From Candidatus Effluviviaceae Genus I sp. (GTDB lineage Bacteria > Joyebacterota > Joyebacteria > Joyebacterales > Joyebacteraceae), in assembly GCA_016867725.1 (NCBI GenBank), contig VGIX01000035.1, positions 1 through 19,487 on the forward strand: a stretch of DNA of 19,487 bases, given 5' to 3'. The notes beneath the pieces are model-generated. The model did not search any database and was not told where the DNA came from. It saw only the letters and a list, made by a program, of their open reading frames with translations. Made by a program: the position numbers and the translations under genes. Below are positions 1 through 7,289 of this stretch, piece by piece (the stretch's first letter is position 1; each line of letters opens with the position of its first letter).

Positions 1-1242
1 GAAAGCGTGCTGGGAGGGCTCTCGTCCATCCGGACGCACAAGCTGCGCTCGGGGCTCACCCTCTTCGGCATCATCGTCGGCGTGGCGTCGGTCGTCGCGA
101 TGCACTCGTTCGTCGGCGGGATCAGCGGCCGCATCATGGCCGACATGGACAGGCTGGGCTTCGACAACGTCTTCTTCATCTCGAACATGCCGCCGAACAA
201 CCCGAACAACCTCGCGAATCTCAAGGCGTCGAAGGGGCTCACGCTCGCCGACACCGAGGTCCTTCGAAGAGAGGTCCCGGAGATCGCGCACATCTGCCCC
301 ACGCGGGAGAGCCGGCTCGTTGCGCGCGTCGGCGGCGAGGCCCGCCACACGGAGGTGTTCGGGGTCACGCCGGACGGCTTCCCCATCCTCAAGCTCGAGA
401 TCGGCGAGGGGCGCATCCTCGGCTGGCCGGACGTGGACAACCACGCCAGGGTGTGCGTGCTCGGGGAGCTCATCAAGGTGAAGCTCTTCGGCGACGCCAA
501 CGCGGTCGGCCGCGACGTGCTGCTCCGCGACGTCACGTTCCGCGTCGTCGGCGTCCTCCGGATGAAGGAGTTCTCACCGATGTTCGGCGACTCCGGGCAG
601 GGGGAGTTCCACGAGCGGATCTACGTTCCGATCACGGCGGCCCAGCACTACCTCACGGGCTCCCGAGGCATCTCCTACTTCGCGCTCAGGCTGGCCGACG
701 GCACCGACATCGCCGCGGCCTACGAGAAGGTCCACGCGACGCTGCTCCGCGAGCACCGCATGGTGGAGGACTTCCAGATCGAGAACGTCGCCGCGAACAT
801 CGCGGAGGCCGTCGAGGGCGTCAACCGGGTCACCCGCACCTGGAACACGATCCTCGGGAGCATCGCCGCCGTCTCGCTCCTCGTCGGCGGCATCGGGCTC
901 CTCTCGGTGCTCATCATCTCGGTGAACGAGCGCCTGCGGGAGATCGGGATCAGGAAGGCCGTCGGGGCCTCGGACGCCGACATCTTCCGCCAGCTTCTCG
1001 TCGAGTCGGTGACCGTGAGCGCGGTCGGGGGGCTCGCCGGGCTCGGCCTGGGGGCCGGCCTGTGCAGACTGATCACGTTCGGCGCGGCGATGGCGGGCCA
1101 GGACTTCGTCATCCCGGTGTCCGGCATCGGGGCCGCGCTCGGCATCTCCTTCGCCGTCGTCATCGGCCTGGTGTTCGGCCTCTACCCCGCGGCCATGGCT
1201 GCGCGGCTCGACCCCATCGACGCCATCTCGAGGTACGCGTGA
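1..1242 (+). CDS. MacB/FtsX-family ABC transporter permease, 5' end missing
   Basis: Membrane permease subunit of an ABC system of the MacB/LolC/FtsX type, which usually exports or extracts substrates at the inner membrane using a separate ATPase. Numbering from the GTG at base 7, a first membrane helix lies at about residues 14-32. A large extracytoplasmic MacB-like domain covers about 35-270, and three C-terminal helices lie at about 279-305, 328-352 and 372-400. The FtsX signature REIGIRKAVGAS follows the second helix, and the protein ends in the typical YPAAMAARLDPIDAIS. The frame is open to base 1, and homologues carry some 10-20 residues before the KLRSGLTLFG motif, so the true start probably lies outside the window. 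Its stop overlaps the next start (GTGA at 1239-1242). The ATPase partner is presumably further left. Family assignment is firm; the substrate is unknown. Confidence 0.9.
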   Translation, partial: ESVLGGLSSIRTHKLRSGLTLFGIIVGVASVVAMHSFVGGISGRIMADMDRLGFDNVFFISNMPPNNPNNLANLKASKGLTLADTEVLRREVPEIAHICPTRESRLVARVGGEARHTEVFGVTPDGFPILKLEIGEGRILGWPDVDNHARVCVLGELIKVKLFGDANAVGRDVLLRDVTFRVVGVLRMKEFSPMFGDSGQGEFHERIYVPITAAQHYLTGSRGISYFALRLADGTDIAAAYEKVHATLLREHRMVEDFQIENVAANIAEAVEGVNRVTRTWNTILGSIAAVSLLVGGIGLLSVLIISVNERLREIGIRKAVGASDADIFRQLLVESVTVSAVGGLAGLGLGAGLCRLITFGAAMAGQDFVIPVSGIGAALGISFAVVIGLVFGLYPAAMAARLDPIDAISRYA

Positions 1243-2180
1243 CGCTCGACGACCTGACACGCGACAACCGCTCGGGCGCCTCTGCGATCGCGCGCGCGCT
1301 CGCGGAGCGGCTCTCGGAGCTGGCGGCGTCGTCCGCGGCCGCCGACCCCGGCTCGCTCTGGGACGAGATCGAGGCCGCGTGCCGGGCGGTCGTCGGCGCG
1401 CACCGCGAGATGGCCCCCGTCGTCCACGTGGCGGGCCGCGTCCTCGCCGCCGCGGAACGCGCGGTGCTCTCGGGGCTCTCCGTCGACGCGGTCGCGCAGA
1501 CCGCGCGCGTGGAGTGCGAGCTGTCCGCCGAACGGGCCGACGAGGCCCTCGCCGCGCTCGCCCGGCATGGCGCCGCGCTCCTCCGCGAGCGCGCGGGCGG
1601 GGCGCCCGTCGTCACGACGAGCGCGAGCGCGGCGGTGGCGGCCATCATACGAGCCGCGGCCGAGGCGGGGGCACCGCCGCGCGTCCTCCTCTCGGAGTCT
1701 CGGCCGGCGCTCGAGGGCGTCGCCTTCGCGGAGGCGCTCTCGCGCGGCGGCTCATCGGTCGCGCTCGTGACCGACGCGGCCCTGCCCGGTCTCGCGCGCG
1801 GCGCGGGACTCGTCCTCGTCGGAGCCGACAGCGTGTCGGAGTCCGACTTCGTGAACAAGGTGGGCACCTATCCGCTCGCGCTCGCGGCGCGCGAGGCGGG
1901 CGTGCCGCTCTACGTCGCCGCCCCGCCGGACCGCTTCATCGCGGAGGCGCTGCGCGGCCGCCCGGACCGGCCGCGGGACGGCGCGGAGATCCTGCCGTCG
2001 CCACCGCCCGGCGTCTCCGTCGAGAACCGCTCCTTCGAGATCGTCCCCCTCTCGCTCGCCGCCGGACTGATCACGGAGGACGGCGTGAAGGACCCGCGCG
2101 AGGCGGCCGCCCTCGTCGGCGGGCGGGCTGTCCCGCCCGCGCTCCTCCGCATCCTCTTCTCCCCCCGGGTTTCGCTGTAG
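1239..2180 (+). CDS. eIF2B / ribose-1,5-bisphosphate isomerase-like protein lacking the catalytic Cys
   Basis: A 313-residue protein of the eIF2B-alpha/MtnA/R15P-isomerase superfamily. It has an N-terminal helical region (about 1-110) and a Rossmann-like C-terminal domain. The hallmark GADSVSESDFVNKVGTYPLA at about 195-214 and the following VPLYVAAP are clear. The acidic catalytic position is kept (Asp197), but the usual THC of the isomerases is TTS here (Thr126-Ser128), so the catalytic Cys is replaced by Ser. This resembles the non-enzymatic eIF2B-like branch. The GTG start overlaps the permease stop as GTGA, with GAGG at 1230-1233, indicating translational coupling. Possible roles are sugar-phosphate or nucleotide sensing, or an isomerase with altered chemistry; the sequence does not decide between them. 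Superfamily sure, function open. Confidence 0.85.
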   Translation: MTLDDLTRDNRSGASAIARALAERLSELAASSAAADPGSLWDEIEAACRAVVGAHREMAPVVHVAGRVLAAAERAVLSGLSVDAVAQTARVECELSAERADEALAALARHGAALLRERAGGAPVVTTSASAAVAAIIRAAAEAGAPPRVLLSESRPALEGVAFAEALSRGGSSVALVTDAALPGLARGAGLVLVGADSVSESDFVNKVGTYPLALAAREAGVPLYVAAPPDRFIAEALRGRPDRPRDGAEILPSPPPGVSVENRSFEIVPLSLAAGLITEDGVKDPREAAALVGGRAVPPALLRILFSPRVSL

Positions 2181-2206
2181 ACACGCGGCTGAAAAGCGGC
2201 TATATT
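2178..2206 (+). promoter_or_regulatory. Sigma-70-type promoter for lat
   Basis: The -35 TAGACA (2178-2183, 5 of 6 consensus) and the -10 TATATT (2201-2206, 5 of 6) are separated by exactly 17 bases, an AT-rich island in GC-rich DNA. The -35 overlaps the TAG stop of the upstream gene. Transcription would begin near 2213 and give a leader of about 110 bases before lat. Confidence 0.6.
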
Positions 2207-2212
2207 CCTCGT

Positions 2213-2323
2213 TCTGACCCCATGTTGGATGCGCGCTCGCGAGCCAGGCGCCCCGGAGCGGCCTGCAGACGCCCGAGCGCCCCGAGACGCCGCCACACGG
2301 CGGATTCGAACGGAGGAGCCCGC
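2213..2323 (+). promoter_or_regulatory. Leader of lat with palindrome, small hairpin and strong RBS
   Basis: The leader holds a perfect 10-base palindrome GCTCGCGAGC (2235-2244), a possible operator just downstream of the predicted transcription start. It also holds a 5-bp GC stem (2290-2294 with 2299-2303) shortly before the GGAGGAG Shine-Dalgarno at 2312-2318. No known riboswitch architecture is recognisable. A regulatory role is inferred from position only. Confidence 0.3.
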
Positions 2324-3688
2324 ATGACGAAGCAGCCTGCAAGGAACCCCGGCATCACGCCCGACAAGGTGCACGACACCATCGCGGCACACATGCTCGC
2401 CGACGGGTTCGACATCGTCTTCGACCTCGAGAAGAGCCGAGGGAGCTACCTCCACGACGCCCGCTCGGGCAGGAGCTACCTCGACTTCTTCACGTGCTTC
2501 GCCTCGTCGCCCATCGGCTACAACCACCCGGGCCTCTTGCACCCCGGCTTCCTGAAGAAGCTCGCCCGGGTCTCGGTCAACAAGCCCGCCAACTCGGACC
2601 TCTACACGGTCGAGATGGCCGAGTTCGTGGACACGTTCGGGCGCCTCGCGGCGCCTCAGGAGCTCCCCCACCTCTTCTTCATCGAGGGCGGCGCGCTCGC
2701 CATCGAGAACGCGCTCAAGACGGCGTTCGACTGGAAGATCCGGAAGAACATCGCCGCGGGCGTGAACCCGCCCGACGCGCCGGAGAAGCGTCTCAAGGGC
2801 ACGAAGGTCATCCACTTCCAGCAGTGCTTCCACGGGCGGTCCGGGTACACGCTGTCGCTCACGAACACGGCGGACCCGAACAAGACCAAGTACTTCCCGA
2901 AGTTCGACTGGCCGCGCGTGCTCAACCCGAAGGCGGTCTTCCCGCTCGAGGGGAAGAACCTCGAGGACGTCAAGGCTCGCGAGGCCGAGGCGCTCGCCCA
3001 GATCCGGAGCGCGATCGAGGAGGACCCGGCCGACGTCGCGGCCATCATCATCGAGCCCATCCAGGGCGAGGGCGGCGACAACCACTTCCGCAGCGAGTTC
3101 CTCCGCGAGCTCAGGAGGATCGCCGACGAGAAGGGCGTCATGCTCATCTTCGACGAAATCCAGACCGGCATGGGCCTGACGGGCACCATGTGGTGCTTCC
3201 AGCAGCACGGCATCACGCCGGACATCGTGGCGTTCGGGAAGAAGACGCAGGTCTGCGGCATCATGGTCTCCGACCGGGTGATGGAGGCGCCGGACAACGT
3301 GTTCGTCGTCGCCTCGAGGATCAACTCCACGTGGGGCGGGAACCTCGTCGACATGGTCCGATGCCAGCGGTACCTGGAGATCATCCACGAGGAGCGGCTC
3401 GTCGAGAACGCCGCCGCCGTCGGGAAGCGCCTGCTCGCCGGCCTTCAGACCGCGGTGAAGGCGTCCGGGGAGAAGGCGACGAACGTGCGCGGGCTGGGGC
3501 TCATGTGCGCGTTCGACCTCCCGACGACCGAGATGCGGAACGCGGTCCTCGCGAAGCTCCGGGAGAACGGCACGATGGCCATCCCGTCCGGACCCATCGC
3601 CGTCCGGTGCAGGCCGCCGATCACGCTCTCCGCCGAGGAGGCGGACCGGGGCGCCGAGAGCCTGGAAAAGACCTTGAAGCGAATCTGA
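2324..3688 (+). CDS. lat: L-lysine 6-aminotransferase
   Basis: PLP-dependent class III (subgroup II) aminotransferase of 454 residues. It transfers the epsilon-amino group of L-lysine to 2-oxoglutarate, giving 2-aminoadipate 6-semialdehyde, which cyclises to piperideine-6-carboxylate. It matches the Mycobacterium tuberculosis Lat (Rv3290c) as I recall it: the N-terminal TPDKVHDTIAAHMLADGFDI region, NKPANSDLY, PHLFFIEGGALAIENALKTA, and the PLP-lysine segment DIVAFGKKTQVCG. By motif register Lys306 equals Lys300 of the mycobacterial enzyme, and Glu244 and Glu249 in EPIQGEGG equal its Glu238 and Glu243, both implicated in substrate recognition. ATG follows GGAGGAG by a normal distance. No dehydrogenase for the semialdehyde is adjacent. 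It has its own promoter and is followed, after a 90-base gap, by the four unknown membrane genes. High confidence for function. Confidence 0.93.
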   Translation: MTKQPARNPGITPDKVHDTIAAHMLADGFDIVFDLEKSRGSYLHDARSGRSYLDFFTCFASSPIGYNHPGLLHPGFLKKLARVSVNKPANSDLYTVEMAEFVDTFGRLAAPQELPHLFFIEGGALAIENALKTAFDWKIRKNIAAGVNPPDAPEKRLKGTKVIHFQQCFHGRSGYTLSLTNTADPNKTKYFPKFDWPRVLNPKAVFPLEGKNLEDVKAREAEALAQIRSAIEEDPADVAAIIIEPIQGEGGDNHFRSEFLRELRRIADEKGVMLIFDEIQTGMGLTGTMWCFQQHGITPDIVAFGKKTQVCGIMVSDRVMEAPDNVFVVASRINSTWGGNLVDMVRCQRYLEIIHEERLVENAAAVGKRLLAGLQTAVKASGEKATNVRGLGLMCAFDLPTTEMRNAVLAKLRENGTMAIPSGPIAVRCRPPITLSAEEADRGAESLEKTLKRI

Positions 3689-3702
3689 CCCTGTGGCAGA
3701 CT
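3674..3702 (+). promoter_or_regulatory. Weak candidate promoter for the membrane-gene operon
   Basis: TTGAAG (3674-3679) inside the end of lat, then 17 bases, then CAGACT (3697-3702). The match to consensus is modest (4 and 3 of 6), but the spacing is ideal and the site lies in the only sizeable gap (90 bases) before the four-gene set. Read-through from the lat promoter is an equally good explanation. Confidence 0.25.
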
Positions 3703-3778
3703 GTGCCGAGACCGGCGCGGCGCCGACCGGCACCGCGCGCAGCGGCGCACCGAACCCGACGAAGGAGCCTCGAGCACC

Positions 3779-5029
3779 GTGAGGGTTCCGGCCACAGCCA
3801 GGCGCCCGTTCACCCGGTGCCTGACCATAGCGTTCGGAGCAGGCGTCCTTGCCCTCACGGGCGGGGACGCCTTCGCACAGACGGCCCACGACGCGCCGTC
3901 GGCCGACACGCTCGCGATCCCCGTCGTGTGCGACGTCGCCGCGGGGGACGTTCCGGACGACGGGGGCGGCCAGCTCCGCGTCACCTGGGGCGCGTTCTCC
4001 GAGGAACCGAAGGGCCCGCCCATCCTCCGCTACGAGATCCTGCGCTACGCGGCGGGAGAGGAGCCGCGGGTCGTCGGCGAGGCGTCGGCTGGCGACCGGC
4101 AGTTCGTCGACGGCGAGGCCGCCGACGGCGTCCCCTACCAGTACATCGTGCGCACGGTGACGGCGGCGGGCGCGCAGGACTCCGACGCCTGCCCGCCGGC
4201 CGTCGCCTCCGCGCAGTGGTTCTCGATGTCGCGCCTCTCCACGTTCGTCGTGGGCGTCCTCTTCTGCGGCGCCGTGCTCATCCAGATCGCGCGCGCACGG
4301 AGGGGGATCGATCTCTTCGTGCGCAAGATCCCCGGGCTGGACGCGGTGGACGACGCGGTCGGCCGCGCGACGGAGATGGGCCGCCCCGTGCTCTTCGTGC
4401 CGGGCATCGAGACCGTGAGCGAGATCGGCACGCTCGCGGCGCTCACCATCCTGGGCCACGTCGCGAAGAAGGTCGCGCAGCACGGCACGCCCCTCATCGT
4501 CCCCTGCTCCGACGCCATCGTCATGACGACGGCGCAGGAGATCGTGAAGCAGGCCTACACGGAGGTCGGGCAGGCCGACCTCTACGATCCGTCGAGGATC
4601 TCCTACCTCACGTACGACCAGTTCGGGTACACGGCCGGCGTGGACGGCATCATGCTCCGCGAGCGGCCCGAGGCCGTGTTCCTCCTCGGCTACTTCGCCG
4701 CGGAATCGCTCATCCTCGCCGAGACGGGCTACGAGATCGGCGCGATCCAGATCTCGGGCACGAAGGAGACCTCGCAGCTTCCGTTCTTCGTCGCGGCGTG
4801 CGACTACACGCTCATCGGCGAGGAGCTCTTCGCGGCGTCGAGCTACCTCTCCCACGAGCCGGTGATGCTCGGGAGCCTCAAGGCCCAGGACCAGGGCAAG
4901 CTGTGGATCGTGGCCTTCCTCGTGGTCGTGATCGTGCTGGGCTCGATCGGATACGCGGCGACGCCGGACGGCTCGTCGGCGCTCTGCAGAGCGTTCGACG
5001 CCGTCCGGGCGTTCTTCGCCAGCGCGTAG
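3779..5029 (+). CDS. Signal peptide, FnIII-like domain and membrane-anchored DUF6754-like domain protein
   Basis: A 416-residue protein. A signal peptide (1 to about 34, ending AFAQ) precedes a fibronectin-type-III-like extracytoplasmic domain at about 40-140. A transmembrane helix at about 155-172 is followed by basic ARARRG, so the large conserved alpha/beta domain (about 178-375) should be cytoplasmic. A second helix lies at about 379-398. Conserved-looking stretches are GRPVLFVPGIETVSEI, GTPLIVPCSDAIVMT, YDQFGYTAGVDGIM, FFAACDYTLIG-type segments and ELFAASSYLS. From memory this domain corresponds to the uncharacterised family DUF6754; I could not search. The GTG start is preceded by AAGGAG at 3762-3767. 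First gene of a four-gene set with gaps of 9, 42 and 32 bases. No enzyme motif is recognised; the function is unknown. Confidence 0.85.
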   Translation: MRVPATARRPFTRCLTIAFGAGVLALTGGDAFAQTAHDAPSADTLAIPVVCDVAAGDVPDDGGGQLRVTWGAFSEEPKGPPILRYEILRYAAGEEPRVVGEASAGDRQFVDGEAADGVPYQYIVRTVTAAGAQDSDACPPAVASAQWFSMSRLSTFVVGVLFCGAVLIQIARARRGIDLFVRKIPGLDAVDDAVGRATEMGRPVLFVPGIETVSEIGTLAALTILGHVAKKVAQHGTPLIVPCSDAIVMTTAQEIVKQAYTEVGQADLYDPSRISYLTYDQFGYTAGVDGIMLRERPEAVFLLGYFAAESLILAETGYEIGAIQISGTKETSQLPFFVAACDYTLIGEELFAASSYLSHEPVMLGSLKAQDQGKLWIVAFLVVVIVLGSIGYAATPDGSSALCRAFDAVRAFFASA

Positions 5030-5038
5030 GGTGGAACG

Positions 5039-5671
5039 ATGAAGCGAGCGGTTCCCATCACCATCACCTTCCTGACGGGGTTCTTCCTCATCGTCTCGTT
5101 CTTCGTGCCCCACGAGCCCTTCGGGGAGCTCGAGCAGCGCCTGCTCGTCTGGTTTTCCATCGTGTCCGGGTTCACGATGCTGCTCGGCGTGGACAGCCTC
5201 GTCAGGCACCACTCGCGCATCGTGACGAGGCGGCGCGGGGGCTGGGGGCACAGCGTGGCCCTCCTCCTCGGGCTCGCCCTCACGGTCGTGCTCGGCGTCA
5301 TCGGCTTCGCCCGGTACGGAAGCCCGTTCCACATGCTCTCGCCGTTCATGTACCTCTACACCCACTCGATCGTACCGCTCCAGGCGACGATGTTCGCGCT
5401 GCTCGCGTTCTTCATCGCCTCGGCGTCGTACCGCGCGTTCAGGGCGAGGAACGTGGTGGCCACGCTGCTCCTCGTGTCGGCGGTCATCGTCATGCTGGGG
5501 CGCGTGCCGATCGGCGCGGCCATCTCGCAGTTCTTCCCGGCGGCGCAGGAGTGGATCATGGACTGGCCGCAGCTCGCGGCCAAGCGCGGCATTCAGATCG
5601 GCGCGGCGCTCGGCGCCGTTTCGATGGCGCTCCGCATCATCCTCGGCATCGAGCGGAGCTACCTCTCGTAG
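5039..5671 (+). CDS. Unknown multi-pass membrane protein, second gene of four-gene set
   Basis: A 210-residue, very hydrophobic protein with about six predicted membrane helices (near 6-24, 35-52, 71-90, 105-125, 136-155 and 186-203). A basic cytoplasmic loop RHHSRIVTRRRGG follows helix two, and the loop PAAQEWIMDWPQLAAKRG lies before the last helix. I recognise no transporter family or catalytic motif. The ATG at 5039 has only a weak ribosome site (GGTGG) and lies 9 bases after the preceding stop, so it is probably coupled to that gene. It may be an integral partner that anchors or gates the two alpha/beta proteins encoded on either side. That role is inferred from gene order alone. Confidence 0.82.
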   Translation: MKRAVPITITFLTGFFLIVSFFVPHEPFGELEQRLLVWFSIVSGFTMLLGVDSLVRHHSRIVTRRRGGWGHSVALLLGLALTVVLGVIGFARYGSPFHMLSPFMYLYTHSIVPLQATMFALLAFFIASASYRAFRARNVVATLLLVSAVIVMLGRVPIGAAISQFFPAAQEWIMDWPQLAAKRGIQIGAALGAVSMALRIILGIERSYLS

Positions 5672-5678
5672 ACCGGCA

Positions 5679-5698
5679 GCGGGCGCGCGGGCGCCCGC
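5679..5698 (+). promoter_or_regulatory. 8-bp perfect GC hairpin just upstream of an RBS
   Basis: The inverted repeat GCGGGCGC (5679-5686) and GCGCCCGC (5691-5698) encloses a GCGG loop. It begins 8 bases after one stop codon and ends 2 bases before the GGAGGG ribosome site (5700-5705) of the next gene. No T-run follows, so it is not a standard terminator. It could affect ribosome access, mRNA processing or subunit ratio. Confidence 0.4.
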
Positions 5699-5713
5699 CG
5701 GAGGGCACGACCG

Positions 5714-6562
5714 GTGCCTGAGAAGCAGGGCAAGGGGTTCTGGGCCGCGATGAACGCCCTCGACAGGAGGATCATCTTCCTCGTCCTCCTCGTCGTCGTC
5801 GCGATCCCCCTGCTCATCAGGGTCGGCGGCGAGATCCCGCCGACGGCCCCCGTGCGCCGCGCGTACGACGCGGTCGAGGCCCTCAAGCCGGGCGACGTTC
5901 TCATGGTCTCGATCGACTTCGACGCGACCTCGGCGCCCGAGCTCCTGCCGATGCTGCGCTCGGTGCTCCGCCAGGCGTTCGAGAAGGACGTCAAGGTGGT
6001 CATGCTCGGGCACCTCGCCATCGGCCTGCCCCTCGGCCACATGATCCTCGAGGAGGTCGCCGCCGAGTGCGGCGCGGAGTACGGCACCGACTACGTGGAC
6101 CTCGGATACCGGCCCGGGTACATCGCGGTCATGATCGCGATGGGCCGCGAGATCGCCGACGTGTTCGCCGTGGACTACCAGGGCACGCCCATCAGGGACC
6201 TCGAGGTCACGAAGAACCTCCACAACTACGACAACGTGAGCCTCCTGTTCGGCTTCGAGCACGGCGCCGTGCTGGACTACTGGGTGCGCTACGCGAACGC
6301 GCGGTTCGGCGTCCCCATGGCGTTCGGCACGACGGCCGTCATGGCGCCGGACGCGTATCCCTACCTTCAGTCGAACCAGATCGTCGGCCTCGTCGGGGGC
6401 CTGAAGGGCGCCGCCGAGTACGAGACGCTCACCGGGCGGCCGGGACTGGGCACGCGCGGGATGCCGGCCCAGGAGTGGGGGCACATCCTCGTGATCGTCT
6501 TCATCGTCCTGGGCAACGTCGGGTACTACGTCACGAAGGTCCGCCGGAAGACCGCCGCGTAG
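5714..6562 (+). CDS. Unknown membrane-anchored alpha/beta protein, third gene of four-gene set
   Basis: A 282-residue protein with one N-terminal helix (about 20-37, after a basic N-terminus) and one C-terminal helix (about 258-275, followed by KVRRK). By the positive-inside rule both ends are cytoplasmic, and the central domain (about 40-255) faces the periplasm. That domain opens with GDVLMVSIDFDATSAPELLP and includes VVMLGHLAIGLPLGHMIL, a segment DYVDLGYRPGYIAVM, and NLHNYDNVSLLFGF. I recognise no named family. The C-terminus (AQEWGHILVIVFIVLGNVGY) resembles the end of the first gene of the set (AQDQGKLWIVAFL...IVLGSIGY). GTG start with GGAGGG eight bases upstream, just past a GC hairpin. 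A 6-bp stem with loop GTA spans its own stop codon (6553-6567). Confidence 0.83.
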   Translation: MPEKQGKGFWAAMNALDRRIIFLVLLVVVAIPLLIRVGGEIPPTAPVRRAYDAVEALKPGDVLMVSIDFDATSAPELLPMLRSVLRQAFEKDVKVVMLGHLAIGLPLGHMILEEVAAECGAEYGTDYVDLGYRPGYIAVMIAMGREIADVFAVDYQGTPIRDLEVTKNLHNYDNVSLLFGFEHGAVLDYWVRYANARFGVPMAFGTTAVMAPDAYPYLQSNQIVGLVGGLKGAAEYETLTGRPGLGTRGMPAQEWGHILVIVFIVLGNVGYYVTKVRRKTAA

Positions 6563-6594
6563 CGGCGCGGTCGCGCGGGCGGCAGAGGAACGAC

Positions 6595-7236
6595 ATGGAG
6601 ACGGCCCACATCGGGACCATCATCGGGACCTGGCTTGCGGGCTTTCTGACGCTCGCGATCCTCTCGTTCCTCTACAAGGACAACCCGTTCTACAAGTTCG
6701 CGGAGCACCTGTACGTGGGCGTGTCGGCGGGGTACTGGGTGATCTACGTCTGGGGCTTCGACGTGTGGCCCATGCTCGTCGGCGGGTTCCAGCGGGAAAC
6801 CGGGTTCGAGAAGTGGATCCTCCTCGTCCCCGGCGCGCTCGGCGTCATCATGCTCTCGCGGTGGTTCCCGAGGACGGCGTGGCTGTCGCGGTGGTCCATC
6901 GCGTTCACGGTGGGCGTGGGCGCGGGCCTCGGCGTCACCGGCAACCTGCAGGGCTTCGTGGTGCCGCAGATCGAGGCCACCCTGCTGCCGATCTCCGGGT
7001 TCAACGTCGTGAGCGTGAACAATCTCATTCTCGTGGTGGGGGTCATCTCGACGATCCTGTACTTCTACTTCTCGAAGCCCCACAAGGGCGTCCTGGGCGG
7101 CGCGGCGAGAGTCGGCATCGTGTTCATCATGATCTCGTTCGGCGCGTCCTTCGGCTACACGCTCATGGCGCGCATCTCCCTCCTCATCGGAAGGCTGCAC
7201 TTCCTTCTCTCCGACCTGCTGCATCTCGTGAAGTAG
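6595..7236 (+). CDS. Unknown multi-pass membrane protein, fourth gene of four-gene set
   Basis: A 213-residue protein with about six membrane helices (near 6-26, 38-56, 72-88, 98-115, 138-157 and 165-188). An aromatic-rich segment (GYWVIYVWGFDVWP) and an extracytoplasmic-looking loop near 115-137 (NLQGFVVPQIEATLLPISGF) stand out. No transporter or enzyme signature is recognised. ATG at 6595 follows AGAGGA (6584-6589), 32 bases after the preceding stop. Same strand, close spacing and the alternation with anchored proteins indicate one complex. It is the last gene before the convergent minus-strand block, with only 53 bases between the two stops. Confidence 0.83.
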   Translation: METAHIGTIIGTWLAGFLTLAILSFLYKDNPFYKFAEHLYVGVSAGYWVIYVWGFDVWPMLVGGFQRETGFEKWILLVPGALGVIMLSRWFPRTAWLSRWSIAFTVGVGAGLGVTGNLQGFVVPQIEATLLPISGFNVVSVNNLILVVGVISTILYFYFSKPHKGVLGGAARVGIVFIMISFGASFGYTLMARISLLIGRLHFLLSDLLHLVK

Positions 7237-7244
7237 CCGGGAGC

Positions 7245-7257
7245 GCCGCGGGGCGGC
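7245..7257. terminator. Possible GC hairpin between convergent operons
   Basis: GCCGC-GGG-GCGGC lies in the 53-base space between two convergent stops (7236 and 7290); an alternative stem pairs 7243-7248 with 7258-7263. There is no T-tract on either strand, so intrinsic termination is doubtful. It is listed because some separating signal is expected here. Confidence 0.2.
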
Positions 7258-7289
7258 CGGCGCGGTCCGGCGAGGCGACGCGCGTCCCC

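Noticed and set aside
2222-2323. In-frame ATG at 2222 that would extend Lat by 34 residues
   Set aside because: It lies only about 9 bases after the predicted transcription start, has no ribosome site, and gives a low-complexity Arg/Pro extension; the ATG at 2324 has GGAGGAG and fits homologue length.
3713-3725. CGGCG-CGG-CGCCG hairpin after lat as a terminator
   Set aside because: Five GC pairs without a T-tract are expected by chance at this base composition.
2494-5721. A long plus-strand frame of over 1000 codons crossing lat and two membrane genes
   Set aside because: Arg/Pro/Gly-rich, domain-free translation in the wrong frame of recognised proteins.
1910-6484. A continuous open frame of more than 1500 codons on the minus strand
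   Set aside because: It is antisense to at least five well-supported plus-strand genes, has extreme Arg/Asp/Glu composition without domains, and is a typical shadow in very GC-rich DNA.
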